Program-made: the position numbers and the translations under genes
The notes under the pieces: model-generated
Databases searched by the model: none
Told to the model about the DNA's origin: nothing
What the model saw: only the letters and a program-made list of their open reading frames with translations
In this document: one piece after another, positions 30,963 through 43,353 of the stretch
How positions within the stretch are numbered: position 1 is the stretch's first letter
Layout: the number at the start of each line of letters is the position of its first letter
NCBI RefSeq assembly: GCF_001895205.1
Contig: NZ_BDJF01000029.1
Coordinates: forward strand, 1 to 46,117
Reading direction: 5' to 3'
Length of the DNA stretch: 46,117 bases
Source: Vibrio injensis
Lineage (GTDB): Bacteria > Pseudomonadota > Gammaproteobacteria > Enterobacterales > Vibrionaceae

Positions 30963-32027
30963 TTATCGATGATAAGGCATTGATAGCTCATGGACAGCAT
31001 CGACAAACACTCCGGCATTTTCAGGCGGAACGTCTAAATGGATACCATGACCTAAATTAAATACATGCCCACTACCATGACCAAAACCTTCTAAAATGCT
31101 CGCGACTTCTTGGCGAATTCGTTCTGGATTAGCATAAAGCATTGAAGGATCCATATTACCTTGTAGCGCAACTTTATCCCCCACTCGCGCTTTAGCATCA
31201 GCAATATTGATAGTCCAATCCAGTCCAATCGCATCACATCCCGTAGCCGCAATCGACTCAAGCCACATACCACCATTTTTGGTAAATAATGTCACGGGGA
31301 CTCGTATGCCTTGGTGCTCACGGATCAATCCATCAACAATTTTATGCATGTAATGCAGTGAAAACGACTGATAATCTCTTGGCGTTAATACGCCGCCCCA
31401 AGTATCGAAAACCATCACTGATTGCGCTCCAGCTTTAATCTGTGCATTCAAATACTCAATGACACTGTTTGCCAATTTATCGAGTAACCGATGCAATAAA
31501 GCAGGTTCGGCATACATCATCTTTTTGATCTTAGTGAAAGCTTTTGAGCTTCCGCCTTCCACCATATAAGTTGCTAAGGTCCAAGGGCTGCCAGAAAAGC
31601 CAATCAAAGGCACCTCACCTTGCAAATCTTTACGAATTTGGCGCACTGCATTCATGACATATTGCAGCTCGCCTTCTGGATCCGGTACACCAATTTTATC
31701 GACATCCGCTTTACAGGTGATGGGACGCTCGAACTTTGGCCCTTCACCAGCTTCAAAATACAAACCTAAGCCCATGGCATCGGGAATGGTTAAGATATCG
31801 GAAAACAAAATCGCGGCATCGAGTGAAAAACGGCGCAGCGGCTGCAATGTGACTTCAGAAGCCAGCTCGGCATTTTTGCATAACGACATAAAATCGCCCG
31901 CTTGTGCACGTGTCGCTCGGTATTCTGGTAGGTAGCGTCCCGCTTGACGCATCATCCATACTGGCGTGCAATCGACAGGTTGCTTGAGCAATGCTCGCAA
32001 ATAGCGGTCATTTTTTAATTCAGTCAT
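30963..32027 (-). CDS. hemE: Uroporphyrinogen decarboxylase HemE
   Basis: HemE decarboxylates uroporphyrinogen III to coproporphyrinogen III in haem synthesis. The 354-residue product has the signature [16 protein letters not shown] (22-37), then [33 protein letters not shown] and VFDTWGGVL, and ends [26 protein letters not shown] (shown in two known family blocks). It follows nudC in the same direction, as in E. coli, but with a 260-base gap that holds a candidate small RNA on the other strand. Confidence 0.97.
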   Translation of the reverse strand: MTELKNDRYLRALLKQPVDCTPVWMMRQAGRYLPEYRATRAQAGDFMSLCKNAELASEVTLQPLRRFSLDAAILFSDILTIPDAMGLGLYFEAGEGPKFERPITCKADVDKIGVPDPEGELQYVMNAVRQIRKDLQGEVPLIGFSGSPWTLATYMVEGGSSKAFTKIKKMMYAEPALLHRLLDKLANSVIEYLNAQIKAGAQSVMVFDTWGGVLTPRDYQSFSLHYMHKIVDGLIREHQGIRVPVTLFTKNGGMWLESIAATGCDAIGLDWTINIADAKARVGDKVALQGNMDPSMLYANPERIRQEVASILEGFGHGSGHVFNLGHGIHLDVPPENAGVFVDAVHELSMPYHR

Positions 32028-32146
32028 GGCTTATTCCCATTTTTATCAAGCGGTAATCAATCGCTCATTCTAACATTGATTGACCAAGCATCGCAGAGTG
32101 CTTTGCAACCGAGATCAAGTTATTAACTTTTAAATCAATGCTTAAA

Positions 32147-32175
32147 TTGCGTGCAAAAGCATTAACTGTTACAAA
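32147..32175 (+). promoter_or_regulatory. Possible promoter of the candidate small RNA
   Basis: TTGCGT (32147-32152), 17-base spacer, TACAAA (32170-32175) on the plus strand. Each box has two mismatches to consensus. The predicted start is about 32181, just at the first hairpin. GATAAT at 32195-32200 is an alternative -10 without a good -35. Confidence 0.35.
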
Positions 32176-32180
32176 TTTAT

Positions 32181-32274
32181 TCGCTAGCGAAAACGATAAT
32201 AATAGCTAGGCATTTAATGTCTAGCATCTCATAACGACATCTTACTTACCCCCTCCCTTGCGGAGGGTTTTTTT
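32181..32274 (+). ncRNA. Candidate Hfq-type small RNA between hemE and nudC
   Basis: A strong plus-strand terminator (CCCTCC, loop, GGAGGG, then seven T residues to 32274) ends here, yet both flanking genes are on the minus strand, so the terminator has no known transcript. Upstream of it are a palindrome TTCGCTAGCGAA (32180-32191) and a stem-loop with nine-base arms GCTAGGCAT (32205-32213) and ATGTCTAGC (32217-32225) around TTA. A single-stranded stretch of about 25 bases then leads to the terminator. This layout and the T7 tail fit an Hfq-dependent sRNA of about 94 bases. I do not recognise it as a named sRNA. Confidence 0.5.
32251..32274 (+). terminator. Orphan plus-strand intrinsic terminator
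   Basis: CCCTCC (32251-32256) and GGAGGG (32262-32267) flank a five-base loop and are followed by TTTTTTT. On the minus strand the stem is preceded, not followed, by the U-forming tract, so it does not serve nudC. Confidence 0.85.
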
Positions 32275-32286
32275 ATGGTTATTGCA

Positions 32287-33075
32287 CTAATCGATAGTGC
32301 TTTGCCCGATTCGTATATTGGCTAAAGTTTGCTCAATCAACGCTCGTGCTATCGTTCCGTGTGGAGCAAGCTCAGGTAAATGAGGTTCACTAAACCACTG
32401 CGCATCGGTCAGTTCTGAGTAATCAGGCTTTAGCTCACCACCGGCATAGTCGGCTAAAAAACCCATCATCATACTAGAAGGAAACGCCCAAGGTTGGCTG
32501 CCAATATAACGAATATTGTCGATAGCAATCCCCGTTTCCTCTTGCACCTCACGCGCGACGCATTGCTCAAGGGTTTCTCCTACCTCTAAAAAACCCGCAA
32601 TCACCGTGTACATCCCACCACGATGACGAGGATGTTGGGCAAGTAAAATCTGATCCTCTTTACGAACAGCAACAATAATGCATGGAAAAATACGCGGGTA
32701 ATGTAAAGTGCGACACTCCTGACATTGCATTGCTAACTGATGATGATTGAGCCGATTACGCCCCCCACATTGTGAACAAAAGCGCTGAGTCTGACTCATG
32801 TATCCATATTGAACGGCTTTACTGGCGAGTAAAAATAGCACCGAATCTATCGATAATAGCGTACGTAAATTTGTCATCGCTAAGTCATGGTCTATCTCTT
32901 GAGCATTAATCCAATAAACGGGCGCTTGATGGTAATCACCAATCAATACCGCATGCTCCGTCGGTAATTGCCATTGCTGCGCACAACCAAAAGGGATATC
33001 CCCATCAATGGTCCAGATCTCACTTCCTGAAACAACACACCAATAAGCGGCTTTTGTGTCACTGTTTTCTAACAT
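32287..33075 (-). CDS. nudC: NudC, NAD+ diphosphatase / NAD-RNA decapping
   Basis: NudC hydrolyses NADH and removes NAD caps from RNA 5' ends. The start is the ATG at 33075, because AGGAG lies six bases upstream; the frame extends to 33117. The 262-residue product has a four-cysteine zinc motif (FCSQCGGRN ... [10 protein letters not shown]), the Nudix box [20 protein letters not shown] and the NADH-specific SQPWAFPSS. It is divergent from rsd, as in E. coli. Confidence 0.96.
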   Translation of the reverse strand: MLENSDTKAAYWCVVSGSEIWTIDGDIPFGCAQQWQLPTEHAVLIGDYHQAPVYWINAQEIDHDLAMTNLRTLLSIDSVLFLLASKAVQYGYMSQTQRFCSQCGGRNRLNHHQLAMQCQECRTLHYPRIFPCIIVAVRKEDQILLAQHPRHRGGMYTVIAGFLEVGETLEQCVAREVQEETGIAIDNIRYIGSQPWAFPSSMMMGFLADYAGGELKPDYSELTDAQWFSEPHLPELAPHGTIARALIEQTLANIRIGQSTID

Positions 33076-33259
33076 ACTCACTCCTGATTGCTTGCAGTTC
33101 GACCATTTTACTGGCAATCTAAATTCATACCAGAGTTTGTAGTCATTTGATTTTCAAACCTATAAATTCTCGTTAGGACAACAGGTTGTAGTAAAGCACT
33201 ACAATGGGCGTGCAAGGAAAATCATCGATAAAAGATGATGAGATCATGAGGGCATGGTC

Positions 33260-33748
33260 ATGCTAAATAAATTAAAGAAAACACAAGAGCAGTGGGGCGG
33301 ATCCAGCGAAGTCATCGATCACTGGTTAGATAACCGTCAACACCTAATTATTGAGTACTGCAAGCTTGCAGCACTACAGCCTTTGACTCCCGAGTCCTCA
33401 CTGAATGAGTTACCCTCGCCAAAAGCATTGCACCGCTTTAGTCAGGAGCTGGTTGATTATATCTCCGAAGGCCATTTCAAAATTTATGATATGGTTATGC
33501 AAAAATGGCAAGCGACCGGTTTTAAAGCAACGGACGATATTAATCAAACCTATGGCAAAATCGTCAACACGAATGATGCCTTATTAGATTTTGCCGATAA
33601 TTACGCCACCGTAGCTGACGACGATGACCTAGAAAACCTCGATAATGATTTATCGACGGTGGGTGAGGTACTTGAGTCTCGCTTTGCGTCTGAAGATTAC
33701 TTGATTCAGTTAATTGCAGATAGCCTTGCTATTCCACCAGGCGCTTAA
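33260..33748 (+). CDS. rsd: Rsd, anti-sigma-70 factor
   Basis: Rsd binds the housekeeping sigma factor in stationary phase. The 162-residue product aligns with E. coli Rsd from MLNKLKKTQEQWGGSSEVID on, with FSQELVDYISEGHFKIYD and ESRFASEDYLIQLI. I chose the second ATG (33260): GAGG is eight bases upstream and the E. coli protein starts MLNQL. The ATG at 33254 is too close to the GAGG. It converges with rpoC, sharing a terminator. Confidence 0.93.
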   Translation: MLNKLKKTQEQWGGSSEVIDHWLDNRQHLIIEYCKLAALQPLTPESSLNELPSPKALHRFSQELVDYISEGHFKIYDMVMQKWQATGFKATDDINQTYGKIVNTNDALLDFADNYATVADDDDLENLDNDLSTVGEVLESRFASEDYLIQLIADSLAIPPGA

Positions 33749-33814
33749 ATAACCATTCGCTCTTTATTGCAAAATTAGCAACTTAAAAGCAATCTGACAT
33801 AAAAAATACCGTTA

Positions 33815-33842
33815 AAAAAAGGCACCCTAGGGTGCCTTTTTT
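33815..33842. terminator. Bidirectional terminator between rsd and rpoC
   Basis: Stem AAAAGGCACCC / GGGTGCCTTTT with loop TA, an A-run on the left and a T-run on the right, so it works for both the plus-strand rsd and the minus-strand rpoBC operon. Confidence 0.9.
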
Positions 33843-33857
33843 GCTCATGCGATACGA

Positions 33858-36800
33858 TTACTCGTCCGATGAAAAACCAGCATTTAGTAGCGCTGCAAGG
33901 TTGTCCGTCGCTTGTTCTGCTGACGTACCTTCTTGTTGAGCTAGACGCTTCGCTTGACGATCTTGATGATACGCAAAACCCGTACCGGCAGGGATCAAAC
34001 GACCTACGATTACGTTCTCTTTTAGACCACGTAAATCATCGCGTTTGCCCGATACCGCCGCTTCTGTCAGTACGCGTGTTGTTTCTTGGAACGACGCCGC
34101 TGAAATAAACGATTCGGTTGCCAGAGAGGCTTTGGTAATACCTAATAGTTCGCGTTCGAAACGAGCAGGTTCTTTACCATCAGCTTCCAATAAACGGTTA
34201 GCAATCTTAACTTGAGCGTACTCAATTTGCTCACCAGGTAAGAATTCCGAATCACCTGAATGGGTGATGGTACACTTACGTAGCATCTGACGAACAATCG
34301 TTTCAATATGCTTATCGTTTATCTTAACGCCTTGTAGACGGTAAACTTCCTGAACTTCGTTAGCAATGTATGAAGTCACGGCGTGGATACCACGTAGACG
34401 CAGAATGTCATGCGGTGACTCTGGGCCATCAGCAATGACATCACCACGTTCAATTCGCTCACCTTCGAACACGTTGAGCTGACGATGCTTAGGAATCATC
34501 TCTTCATACACATCACCGCTATCGCGAGTGATCAGTAGACGACGCTTACCTTTAGTCTCTTTACCGAATGAAACGGTACCCGTGTGCTCAGCAAGAATCG
34601 CTGGCTCTTTTGGCTTACGCGCTTCAAACAAATCAGCTACGCGTGGTAGACCACCTGTGATATCTCGGTTACCGCCAGATTTTTGTGGAATACGTGCTAA
34701 CGTGTCACCGATGTTTACTTCTGCTCCATCTTCGATGTTTACAATCGCCTTGCCAGGTAAGAAGTATTGCGCTGGCATATCAGTACCAGGGATCAAGACA
34801 TCTTTACCTTTCGCATCAACCAGTTTAATCGCAGGACGCATATCTTTACCTGCAGCTGGACGAGCGGCGGCATCAGTCACTTCACTTGAAGATAGACCCG
34901 TTAGATCATCAGTTTGACGAGAAACGGTTACACCATCAATCATATCCACGAACTGGATACGACCAGCCACTTCAGTAATGATAGGCAGTGTATGCGCTTC
35001 CCAGTTAGCAATCACTTCACCGGCGTCAACTGCATCGCCATCGGCTTTGCTTAATAACGAACCGTAAGGCAGTTTGTGCTTCTCTTTGGTGCGACCAAAT
35101 TCATCAATAATCGTCATCTCTGATGCACGTGAAGTGATCACCAGTTTACGATCTTTATTGATTACGAATTTAGCGTTATGCAGTTTCACAGAACCTTTAT
35201 TCTTCGCTTGAATACTGTTCTCTGCTGCCGCTGTTGATGCTGCACCACCGATGTGGAAAGTACGCATCGTTAACTGTGTTCCTGGCTCACCGATAGATTG
35301 AGCAGCAATAACGCCGACTGCTTCACCTTGGTTAACCAAGTGACCACGAGCCAAATCACGGCCATAACACAATGCACAACAACCAAAGTCAGCATCACAA
35401 GTTACTACCGAACGAACGCGGATACGGTCAACCGAGTTATCGTTAATGATCTGACACCATTTTTCATCCAGTAAAGTATTACGTGGAATCAAGACTTCTT
35501 CAGTACCAGGCTTAACAATATCTTCTGCAACAACACGTCCAAGTGCTAACTCAGTCAGAGCAACTTTAACGTCACCACCCTCGATATGAGGCATCATATC
35601 AACGCCTTCATGGGTGCCACAGTCGTGTTCTGTAACCACAACGTCTTGTGCTACGTCAACCAAACGACGAGTCAAATAACCTGAGTTTGCCGTTTTCAAT
35701 GCGGTATCGGCTAGACCCTTACGCGCACCGTGGGTTGAGATAAAGTACTGGAGTACGTTCAGACCTTCTTTAAAGTTCGCGGTGATTGGCGTTTCAATGA
35801 TCGAACCATCTGGACGAGCCATTAGACCACGCATACCCGCTAACTGACGAATCTGAGCCGCAGAACCACGAGCACCTGAGTCGGCCATCATGTAAATACT
35901 GTTGAAAGACTCTTGACGCTCTTCTTCACCATCACGGTTAATGACTAACTCAGAAGAGAGGTTTTCCATCATCGCTTTCGCAACGCGATCATTGGTTGAC
36001 GCCCAAATATCGATCACTTTGTTGTAACGTTCACCAGCAGTAACTAGACCAGATTGGAACTGCTCTTGAATTTCTCGCACTTCTTCTTCTGCATCAGCAA
36101 TTTCAGTGTACTTAGCTGCAGGAACGACCATATCGTCGATACCAACCGATACGCCAGAGAGTGCTGCATAAGCAAAGCCGGTGTACATGATTTGGTCAGC
36201 AAAAATAACCGTGTCTTTCAGACCCAGCTTACGATATGCCTCGTTAAGTAGGTTAGAAATTTGTTTCTTACCTAATTTTTGGTTAACGATGCTGTAAGGT
36301 AAACCTGTCGGTACGATCTGCCACAACATAGCACGACCAATCGTTGTATCGACCAATTGGGTATTAGTGGTGCTGTGACCATCTTCATCCACTACCGTTT
36401 CGGTAATACGTACTTTAACACGTGCATGCAATTCAGCATTTTTAGTGCGGTATGCCTTTTCAGCCTCTTCTGGGCCAGCAAGGTACATACCTTCACCTTT
36501 TGCATTGATCTTTTCACGAGTCATGTAGTACAGACCCAATACAACGTCCTGAGAAGGAACGATGATCGGATCACCCGATGCAGGTGACAGAATGTTGTTG
36601 GTCGACATCATCAGCGTACGTGCTTCAAGCTGTGCTTCTAGAGTTAGAGGCACGTGTACCGCCATTTGGTCACCATCGAAGTCCGCGTTATACGCCGCAC
36701 ACACGAGTGGATGCAACTGAATCGCCTTACCTTCAATCAGAACCGGTTCAAAAGCTTGAATACCTAAACGGTGCAGTGTTGGTGCACGGTTAAGCAATAC

Positions 36801-38060
36801 TGGATGTTCACGGATCACTTCATCCAAAATATCCCAAACAACCGCTTCTTCACGCTCAACCATTTTCTTCGCAGCTTTGATCGTCGTTGCTAGGCCACGA
36901 GTCTCAAGTTTGCTGTAGATAAATGGTTTAAATAGTTCAAGTGCCATCTTCTTAGGAAGACCACACTGGTGTAGACGCAAGTATGGACCTACGGTAATAA
37001 CCGAACGGCCAGAGTAATCGACACGTTTACCCAGTAGGTTCTGACGGAAACGACCTTGCTTACCCTTGATCATATCAGCAAGAGATTTCAAAGGACGCTT
37101 GTTAGAACCAGTAATAGCGCGACCACGACGACCGTTATCTAATAGTGCATCCACCGACTCTTGTAACATACGTTTTTCGTTACGTACGATGATATCTGGT
37201 GCAGCAAGCTCAAGTAGGCGCTTCAAACGGTTGTTACGGTTGATCACTCGACGATACAGATCGTTCAGATCCGACGTAGCAAAACGTCCACCGTCAAGTG
37301 GAACCAGAGGACGAAGATCCGGCGGCAGTACAGGCAAAACAGTTAAGATCATCCATTCAGGCTTATTGCCTGAAGAAAGGAAGGCTTCAACTAGCTTCAA
37401 ACGTTTAGTCAGTTTCTTACGCTTGGTTTCAGAGTTAGTGGTTTCTAACTCTTCACGCATTTGCTCAGTTTCAACCTGAAGATCCATTGAAGACAAAAGA
37501 TCTTTGATCGCTTCTGCACCCATCTTAGCGGTAAATTCATCACCCCACTCTTCAAGACGATCCAAATACTCTTCTTCAGTGAGCATTTGTCCTCTTTCAA
37601 GATCGGTCATACCTGGCTCAGTCACTACGTACATTTCGAAGTAAAGAACACGTTCGATATCACGCAATGGCATATCCATCAACAAACCGATACGAGACGG
37701 TAGTGATTTTAAGAACCAGATGTGTGCAACAGGAGAAGCAAGTTCGATATGGCCCATACGGTCACGACGAACTTTAGTCTGGGTTACTTCAACGCCACAC
37801 TTCTCACAAATCACACCACGGTGTTTCAGACGCTTATATTTGCCACAAAGACACTCGTAGTCTTTTACCGGACCAAAAATACGCGCACAGAATAGACCAT
37901 CACGCTCAGGTTTGAACGTACGATAGTTGATGGTCTCAGGTTTTTTCACTTCACCAAATGACCATGAACGGATCATATCTGGAGAAGATAGACCGATTTT
38001 GATTGCATCAAATTCTTCGGTCTTATGCTGTGCTTTTAGAAAGTTTAATAAGTCTTTCAC
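33858..38060 (-). CDS. rpoC: RNA polymerase beta' subunit
   Basis: The catalytic beta' subunit, 1400 residues (1407 in E. coli). The active-site loop [12 protein letters not shown] with three Mg-binding Asp residues is intact, as are the N-terminal zinc cysteines ([19 protein letters not shown]) and the second zinc site near [17 protein letters not shown]. The start is GTG (38060) with AGGAG six bases upstream. The 101-base rpoB-rpoC gap holds a hairpin near 38140-38160 with no T-tract. Confidence 0.98.
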   Translation of the reverse strand: MKDLLNFLKAQHKTEEFDAIKIGLSSPDMIRSWSFGEVKKPETINYRTFKPERDGLFCARIFGPVKDYECLCGKYKRLKHRGVICEKCGVEVTQTKVRRDRMGHIELASPVAHIWFLKSLPSRIGLLMDMPLRDIERVLYFEMYVVTEPGMTDLERGQMLTEEEYLDRLEEWGDEFTAKMGAEAIKDLLSSMDLQVETEQMREELETTNSETKRKKLTKRLKLVEAFLSSGNKPEWMILTVLPVLPPDLRPLVPLDGGRFATSDLNDLYRRVINRNNRLKRLLELAAPDIIVRNEKRMLQESVDALLDNGRRGRAITGSNKRPLKSLADMIKGKQGRFRQNLLGKRVDYSGRSVITVGPYLRLHQCGLPKKMALELFKPFIYSKLETRGLATTIKAAKKMVEREEAVVWDILDEVIREHPVLLNRAPTLHRLGIQAFEPVLIEGKAIQLHPLVCAAYNADFDGDQMAVHVPLTLEAQLEARTLMMSTNNILSPASGDPIIVPSQDVVLGLYYMTREKINAKGEGMYLAGPEEAEKAYRTKNAELHARVKVRITETVVDEDGHSTTNTQLVDTTIGRAMLWQIVPTGLPYSIVNQKLGKKQISNLLNEAYRKLGLKDTVIFADQIMYTGFAYAALSGVSVGIDDMVVPAAKYTEIADAEEEVREIQEQFQSGLVTAGERYNKVIDIWASTNDRVAKAMMENLSSELVINRDGEEERQESFNSIYMMADSGARGSAAQIRQLAGMRGLMARPDGSIIETPITANFKEGLNVLQYFISTHGARKGLADTALKTANSGYLTRRLVDVAQDVVVTEHDCGTHEGVDMMPHIEGGDVKVALTELALGRVVAEDIVKPGTEEVLIPRNTLLDEKWCQIINDNSVDRIRVRSVVTCDADFGCCALCYGRDLARGHLVNQGEAVGVIAAQSIGEPGTQLTMRTFHIGGAASTAAAENSIQAKNKGSVKLHNAKFVINKDRKLVITSRASEMTIIDEFGRTKEKHKLPYGSLLSKADGDAVDAGEVIANWEAHTLPIITEVAGRIQFVDMIDGVTVSRQTDDLTGLSSSEVTDAAARPAAGKDMRPAIKLVDAKGKDVLIPGTDMPAQYFLPGKAIVNIEDGAEVNIGDTLARIPQKSGGNRDITGGLPRVADLFEARKPKEPAILAEHTGTVSFGKETKGKRRLLITRDSGDVYEEMIPKHRQLNVFEGERIERGDVIADGPESPHDILRLRGIHAVTSYIANEVQEVYRLQGVKINDKHIETIVRQMLRKCTITHSGDSEFLPGEQIEYAQVKIANRLLEADGKEPARFERELLGITKASLATESFISAASFQETTRVLTEAAVSGKRDDLRGLKENVIVGRLIPAGTGFAYHQDRQAKRLAQQEGTSAEQATDNLAALLNAGFSSDE

Positions 38061-38161
38061 AATCAGCTCCTGTAAGGAGTTAAAAGGGCCCGCTGCTTAA
38101 TGTAACGAGCACCTTCCTACCAGAAAACCAGTTAGGCTCCCCGAAAGGGGAACCTTAAGGT

Positions 38162-41100
38162 TTACTCTTCGTCTTCTAGCTCGATGTTAATACCTAGCGA
38201 GCGAATCTCTTTCAACAATACGTTGAACGATTCAGGCATACCAGGTTCCATCGCGTGGTTACCGTCTACAATGTTCTTATACATCTTAGTACGGCCGTTA
38301 ACGTCATCAGACTTAACGGTGAGCATTTCTTGTAACGTGTAAGCGGCACCGTAGGCTTCTAGTGCCCACACTTCCATCTCACCAAAACGCTGACCACCGA
38401 ACTGTGCTTTACCACCCAGAGGTTGCTGAGTCACCAAGCTATAAGAACCTGTTGAACGAGCATGCATCTTATCGTCCACTAAGTGGTTCAATTTCAGCAT
38501 GTACATATAACCAACAGTAACCGGACGCTCAAAGGCATCTCCCGTGCGGCCATCAAACAGAGTTAACTGTCCAGAAGTCGGCAGGTCAGCCAATTGCAAC
38601 ATCTCTTTAATGGAAGCTTCATTCGCACCATCAAAGACTGGAGTTGCAACCGTTAGGCCATTGCGTAGGTTATTAGCTAAAGTACGTACTTCATCATCAG
38701 ATAACGTTGCGATGTCAACCGACTGACGAGTATCGCCAAGGTCGTAAACCTTTTGTAGGAACTCACGCAGCTTCGCTAGCTCTTGTTGTTCCTTGATCAT
38801 CTGGTTGATCTTATCGCCGATACCTTTGGCCGCGAGACCTAAGTGAACTTCTAAGATCTGACCGATGTTCATCCGCGATGGTACACCTAGTGGGTTCAGT
38901 ACGATATCGACTGGCTGACCATTCTCATCATACGGCATGTCTTCCACAGGGTTGATCTTCGAGATAACACCTTTGTTACCATGACGACCCGCCATCTTAT
39001 CACCCGGCTGGATACGACGCTTAACCGCTAAGTAAACTTTCACGATCTTAAGAACACCAGGTGCTAAATCATCACCTTGAGTGATCTTACGACGTTTAGT
39101 TTCAAACTTCTTATCAAAGTCGGCTTTTAACTCATCCCACTGTTCAGCAAGCTGTTCAAGTTGGTTTTGTAGCTCCTCGTCTTCCAAGGTTTGCTCTAAC
39201 CATTTCTTGCGTTCAATAGAATCCAGTCTCGCATCTGAGTAACCACCGGCTAACAATACAGAGCGAACACGAGCTAATAGACCACCTTCAAGAATCTGGA
39301 ATTCTTCAGTCAGATCTTTTTTAGCTTCTTTCAATTGCATGTGCTCAATTTCAAGCGCACGCTTATCTTTCTCGACACCGTCACGAGTGAAAACTTGCAC
39401 GTCAATAACCGTACCAGCCACCGAGTTAGGTACACGTAATGAAGTATCTTTAACGTCAGAAGCTTTCTCACCAAAGATAGCGCGTAATAGCTTCTCTTCT
39501 GGAGTAAGCTGAGTTTCACCTTTTGGTGTTACTTTACCCACAAGGATGTCGCCACCCTTAACTTCTGCACCGATATAAACGATACCTGACTCATCAAGCT
39601 TAGATAATGCCGCTTCACCAACGTTTGGAATATCTGCAGTGATCTCTTCAGCACCAAGCTTAGTATCACGAGCCACACAAGACAGTTCTTGAATGTGGAT
39701 AGTGGTAAAGCGGTCATCTTGCACAACGCGCTCTGAAACTAAGATTGAGTCTTCGAAGTTATAACCGTTCCAAGGCATGAACGCGATACGCATGTTCTGG
39801 CCTAGTGCTAGCTCACCTAAATCCGTAGATGGACCATCTGCCAATACATCGCCACGTCCCACAGGTTCACCAGGCATCACGCAAGGACGCTGGTTAATAC
39901 AGGTGTTTTGGTTCGAACGGGTATATTTCGTTAAGTTATAGATATCAATACCAGCTTCGCCAGGGATTAACTCTTCTTCATTAACCTTAACCACGATACG
40001 AGAAGCATCAACCGACTGAATGATACCGCCACGGCTAGCGACAACGGTTACGCCTGAGTCAACGGCTACGTTGCGCTCAATACCGGTACCGACAAATGGC
40101 TTTTCAGCACGTAATGTTGGTACTGCTTGACGTTGCATGTTTGCACCCATCAAAGCACGGTTCGCGTCATCGTGTTCTAGGAACGGAATCAAAGAGGCTG
40201 CTATCGATACTACTTGGTTAGTCGCAACGTCCATGTAATCAACATGTTCACGCGGGTGAAGACCAGATTCACCTTTCTGACGAGCAGTGATCAGTTCATC
40301 AGCAAAACGGCTATCATCGGTAAGCTTGGCGTTTGCCTGAGCGATAACAAATTGGCCTTCTTCAATCGCTGATAAATAATCGACTTCATCAGTCACAATG
40401 CCATCAACAACTCGACGGTATGGTGTCTCAAGGAAGCCATATTCATTACAACGAGCAAAAGCCGACAAAGAGTTGATCAGACCGATGTTTGGACCTTCAG
40501 GTGTTTCGATCGGACATAAACGGCCATAGTGGGTCACGTGTACGTCACGAACTTCAAAACCAGCACGTTCACGAGTCAAACCACCCGGACCTAAAGCAGA
40601 AATACGGCGTTTATGCGTAACTTCTGATAACGGGTTGTTCTGATCCATAAACTGAGACAGCTGTGAAGAACCAAAGAATTCTTTTACAGCAGCAGAAATT
40701 GGTTTCGCATTGATTAAGTCTTGTGGCATCACGTTATCGAGATCGCCTAAGCTTAGGCGTTCTTTTACTGCGCGTTCAACACGTACTAAACCAACACGGA
40801 ATTGGTTTTCTGCCATTTCGCCAACACTACGAATACGACGGTTACCTAGGTGGTCAATATCATCAACCTCCCCTTTACCGTTACGGATCGCGATCAGCTT
40901 TTTCATCACTTCAATGATATCAGTTTCATCGAGTGTGCCTTGCTCTTCTGCGTCTGTACGTTCAATAGAACTATTGAACTTCATACGACCTACCGTTGAT
41001 AAGTCATAACGTTCAGGAGAGAAGAATAAACTTTCAAATAGCGCTTCAGCCGCTTCTTTCGTTGGCGGCTCGCCAGGGCGCATCATGCGGTAGATTTCAA

Positions 41101-42190
41101 CTAACGCTGAAATTCGGTCAGAAGTACTGTCAACACGTAGTGTTTCAGACATGAACGGACCGTTATCGAGATCGTTAGTAAAGAGAACTTCCAGCTTTTT
41201 GTATCCCGCTTGAGATAAATTCGCGAGTACTTCCAAAGTAACTTCTTGGTTAGCTGCAAGGATCACTTCACCCGTTGCTTCGTTGATGTAGTCTTTCGCT
41301 GAAATCTTGCCGACAATATAGTCAACAGGGACTTCAATAAAGCTCACTTCATCTTTTTCTAGCTGACGAATGTGACGCGCAGTAACACGACGACCTTTTT
41401 CGACATAAACCTTACCATTAGATTCAATATCAAACGTTGCCGTTTCACCACGTAAACGTTCAGGCACCAACTCCATCATCAGAGTTTGGTCTTTGACTTC
41501 AAACTTCACTTTGTCAAAGAAAATGTCTAGAACTTGTTCTGTGGTTTTACCTAGCGCACGCAAAATAATTGACGCAGGTAGCTTACGACGACGGTCAATA
41601 CGTACGTATAGGTTATCTTTAGGATCGAACTCAAAGTCGAGCCATGAACCACGGTAAGGGATCACGCGTGCGTTATAAAGCACTTTACCAGAAGAGTGGG
41701 TTTTACCCTTATCGCTGTCGAAGAACACGCCTGGGCTTCGGTGCAGCTGGGATACGATAACCCGCTCAGTACCATTAATGACAAAGGTACCATTATCTGT
41801 CATGAGTGGAATTTCACCCATGTAGACTTCTTGTTCTTTAATATCTTTAACCGTGCCTGCCGGCGCGTCTTTGTCAAAGATCACTAAGCGTAGTTTTACG
41901 CGTAGAGGTTTAGAATAAGTTACACCACGGATTTGACATTCTTTAACGTCAAAAACTGGCTCACCAAGACGGTAGCTAACGTATTGCAGCTCTGAATTGC
42001 CGTTGTAGCTCTGGATTGGAAATACAGAACGAAAAGCAGCTTCAAGACCGTATTGCCCTTCTGGATCCTGTTCGATAAATTTTTCGAACGAATCAAGCTG
42101 GATCGATAGCAGGTATGGAATGTCCAATACTTGTGGACGAGTACCAAAGTCCTTACGGATGCGCTTTTTCTCGGTATAAGAGTAAACCAT
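38162..42190 (-). CDS. rpoB: RNA polymerase beta subunit
   Basis: The beta subunit, 1342 residues, same length as in E. coli. The start is the ATG at 42190 ([16 protein letters not shown]) with GAGG upstream; the frame stays open to 42358, but that part is leader RNA. The rifampicin pocket is wild type: [20 protein letters not shown] and [13 protein letters not shown], with Asp516, His526 and Ser531 equivalents intact. Val replaces the E. coli Pro552 (DVHVTHYGR), outside the usual resistance sites. Confidence 0.98.
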   Translation of the reverse strand: MVYSYTEKKRIRKDFGTRPQVLDIPYLLSIQLDSFEKFIEQDPEGQYGLEAAFRSVFPIQSYNGNSELQYVSYRLGEPVFDVKECQIRGVTYSKPLRVKLRLVIFDKDAPAGTVKDIKEQEVYMGEIPLMTDNGTFVINGTERVIVSQLHRSPGVFFDSDKGKTHSSGKVLYNARVIPYRGSWLDFEFDPKDNLYVRIDRRRKLPASIILRALGKTTEQVLDIFFDKVKFEVKDQTLMMELVPERLRGETATFDIESNGKVYVEKGRRVTARHIRQLEKDEVSFIEVPVDYIVGKISAKDYINEATGEVILAANQEVTLEVLANLSQAGYKKLEVLFTNDLDNGPFMSETLRVDSTSDRISALVEIYRMMRPGEPPTKEAAEALFESLFFSPERYDLSTVGRMKFNSSIERTDAEEQGTLDETDIIEVMKKLIAIRNGKGEVDDIDHLGNRRIRSVGEMAENQFRVGLVRVERAVKERLSLGDLDNVMPQDLINAKPISAAVKEFFGSSQLSQFMDQNNPLSEVTHKRRISALGPGGLTRERAGFEVRDVHVTHYGRLCPIETPEGPNIGLINSLSAFARCNEYGFLETPYRRVVDGIVTDEVDYLSAIEEGQFVIAQANAKLTDDSRFADELITARQKGESGLHPREHVDYMDVATNQVVSIAASLIPFLEHDDANRALMGANMQRQAVPTLRAEKPFVGTGIERNVAVDSGVTVVASRGGIIQSVDASRIVVKVNEEELIPGEAGIDIYNLTKYTRSNQNTCINQRPCVMPGEPVGRGDVLADGPSTDLGELALGQNMRIAFMPWNGYNFEDSILVSERVVQDDRFTTIHIQELSCVARDTKLGAEEITADIPNVGEAALSKLDESGIVYIGAEVKGGDILVGKVTPKGETQLTPEEKLLRAIFGEKASDVKDTSLRVPNSVAGTVIDVQVFTRDGVEKDKRALEIEHMQLKEAKKDLTEEFQILEGGLLARVRSVLLAGGYSDARLDSIERKKWLEQTLEDEELQNQLEQLAEQWDELKADFDKKFETKRRKITQGDDLAPGVLKIVKVYLAVKRRIQPGDKMAGRHGNKGVISKINPVEDMPYDENGQPVDIVLNPLGVPSRMNIGQILEVHLGLAAKGIGDKINQMIKEQQELAKLREFLQKVYDLGDTRQSVDIATLSDDEVRTLANNLRNGLTVATPVFDGANEASIKEMLQLADLPTSGQLTLFDGRTGDAFERPVTVGYMYMLKLNHLVDDKMHARSTGSYSLVTQQPLGGKAQFGGQRFGEMEVWALEAYGAAYTLQEMLTVKSDDVNGRTKMYKNIVDGNHAMEPGMPESFNVLLKEIRSLGINIELEDEE

Positions 42191-42370
42191 GGGGTTCCTC
42201 AGCTCGCTGATAAGTGACCCAAACTGCCCGCCTTTAATTAATAAAGGGGTAGGACAGTGACTAAATCGCTGTTTACTGTAGTGGCATCTCGTATCGTTAT
42301 GATTTAGATGCTTTTTGCAAGAATATGGAACGCTTAAACAGCGGGAAAATTCGCCCATACCCTACAGCGC

Positions 42371-42401
42371 AAAAAGGCTGGTGGTCAATAAACCACCAGC
42401 C
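42371..42401 (-). terminator. rplL-rpoB transcription attenuator
   Basis: On the minus strand GGCTGGTGG, an eight-base loop and CCACCAGCC are followed by TTTTT. The position just after rplL matches the partial terminator that lowers rpoBC expression relative to L7/L12 in E. coli. Confidence 0.85.
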
Positions 42402-42402
42402 A

Positions 42403-42418
42403 TTAGCCTTTCGGCTAA
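42403..42418 (-). other. Hairpin between rplL stop and attenuator
   Basis: TTAGCC and GGCTAA arms with a four-base loop (GAAA on the RNA strand, a stable GNRA tetraloop). It could be a processing or stability element. A further AT-rich dyad, CCTTTA...TAAAGG, lies at about 42230-42246 in the rpoB leader. Confidence 0.5.
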
Positions 42419-42433
42419 GGAATTAAGTAATAA

Positions 42434-42799
42434 TTACTTAACTTCAACAGTTGCACCAGCTTCTTCTAGCTGAGCTTTAAGAGCTTCAGCTTCAGCTTTG
42501 TCGATGCCTTCTTTAAGAGGTGCTGGAGCGCCGTCAACTAGTGCTTTAGCTTCTTTTAGGCCAAGACCAGTTGCGCCACGTACTGCTTTGATAACAGCAA
42601 CTTTGTTCGCGCCAGCAGCAGCTAGAATTACGTCGAATTCAGTTTGCTCTTCAACTTCAGCAGCAGCAGCGCCGCCAGAAACTACTGCAGCTGCAGCAGA
42701 AACACCGAACTTCTCTTCCATAGCAGAGATAAGTTCAACAACTTGCATTACAGACATTTCTGCAATAGCGTCTAGGATTTGCTCGTTAGTAATAGACAT
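42434..42799 (-). CDS. rplL: 50S ribosomal protein L7/L12
   Basis: The stalk protein that recruits GTPase factors, 121 residues. It has an N-terminal dimerisation domain ([20 protein letters not shown]), an Ala-rich hinge and the C-terminal factor-binding domain ([29 protein letters not shown]). It follows rplJ by 59 bases and is made from the rplJ leader transcript. Confidence 0.98.
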   Translation of the reverse strand: MSITNEQILDAIAEMSVMQVVELISAMEEKFGVSAAAAVVSGGAAAAEVEEQTEFDVILAAAGANKVAVIKAVRGATGLGLKEAKALVDGAPAPLKEGIDKAEAEALKAQLEEAGATVEVK

Positions 42800-42858
42800 A
42801 ACAATTCTCTTTTAAGTCAACAATAAGTTTATTTAGCAACCAATGAAGTGCAAGGCAA

Positions 42859-43353
42859 TTAAGCCGCTGTAGCTTCTTTTTGATCGCGGATTGCAGCGAT
42901 AGTACGCGCCAGCTTGCCAGCAGAAGCTTCTTTCATGCACATCATTAGGCGTGCAATTGCTTCGTCGTAAGTTGGTAGTGTCGCTAGTACTTCAGCGTCA
43001 GTAATTACACCTTCAAATGCAGCTGCTTTGATCTCGAAAGCTTTATTCTCTTTAGCGAAGTCTTTAAAAAGACGCGCTGCAGCACCTGGGTGCTCGTTAG
43101 AGAAACCGATCAAAGTAGGACCTACGAATACGTCTTTCAGACATTCGTAAGCTGTGCCTTCTACAGCGCGACGTGCTAGAGTATTACGAACAACTCTCAG
43201 GTAAACACCCGCTTCACGCGCTTGTTTACGTAGAGAAGTCATCGCGCCTACTTGAACGCCGCGAGAGTCAGCAACAACTGCAGAAAGTGCACCACTGGCC
43301 GCTTCGTTGACTTCAGCAACAATTGCTTTTTTGTCTTGAAGATTTAAAGCCAT
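42859..43353 (-). CDS. rplJ: 50S ribosomal protein L10
   Basis: The base of the L7/L12 stalk, 164 residues. It starts [19 protein letters not shown] and has [15 protein letters not shown] and GPTLIGFS. The C-terminal helix ([20 protein letters not shown]) is where L12 dimers bind. In E. coli the L10(L12)4 complex represses translation by binding the leader; the same leader is seen upstream here. AGGAGC precedes the ATG. Confidence 0.98.
   Translation of the reverse strand: MALNLQDKKAIVAEVNEAASGALSAVVADSRGVQVGAMTSLRKQAREAGVYLRVVRNTLARRAVEGTAYECLKDVFVGPTLIGFSNEHPGAAARLFKDFAKENKAFEIKAAAFEGVITDAEVLATLPTYDEAIARLMMCMKEASAGKLARTIAAIRDQKEATAA

Noticed and set aside
40540..40560. Val in place of Pro552 in RpoB as a possible rifampicin-resistance change
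   Set aside because: The residues linked to resistance (equivalents of Asp516, His526, Ser531, Pro564, Ile572) are wild type, and this site is outside them.
39331..41009. Several open frames of 60-100 codons on both strands inside rpoB
   Set aside because: They overlap the conserved rpoB frame completely and resemble no protein family.
42191..42358. Longer RpoB start giving 56 extra residues
   Set aside because: The extra part has no homology, contains leader dyads and the ATG at 42190 matches the universal RpoB start.
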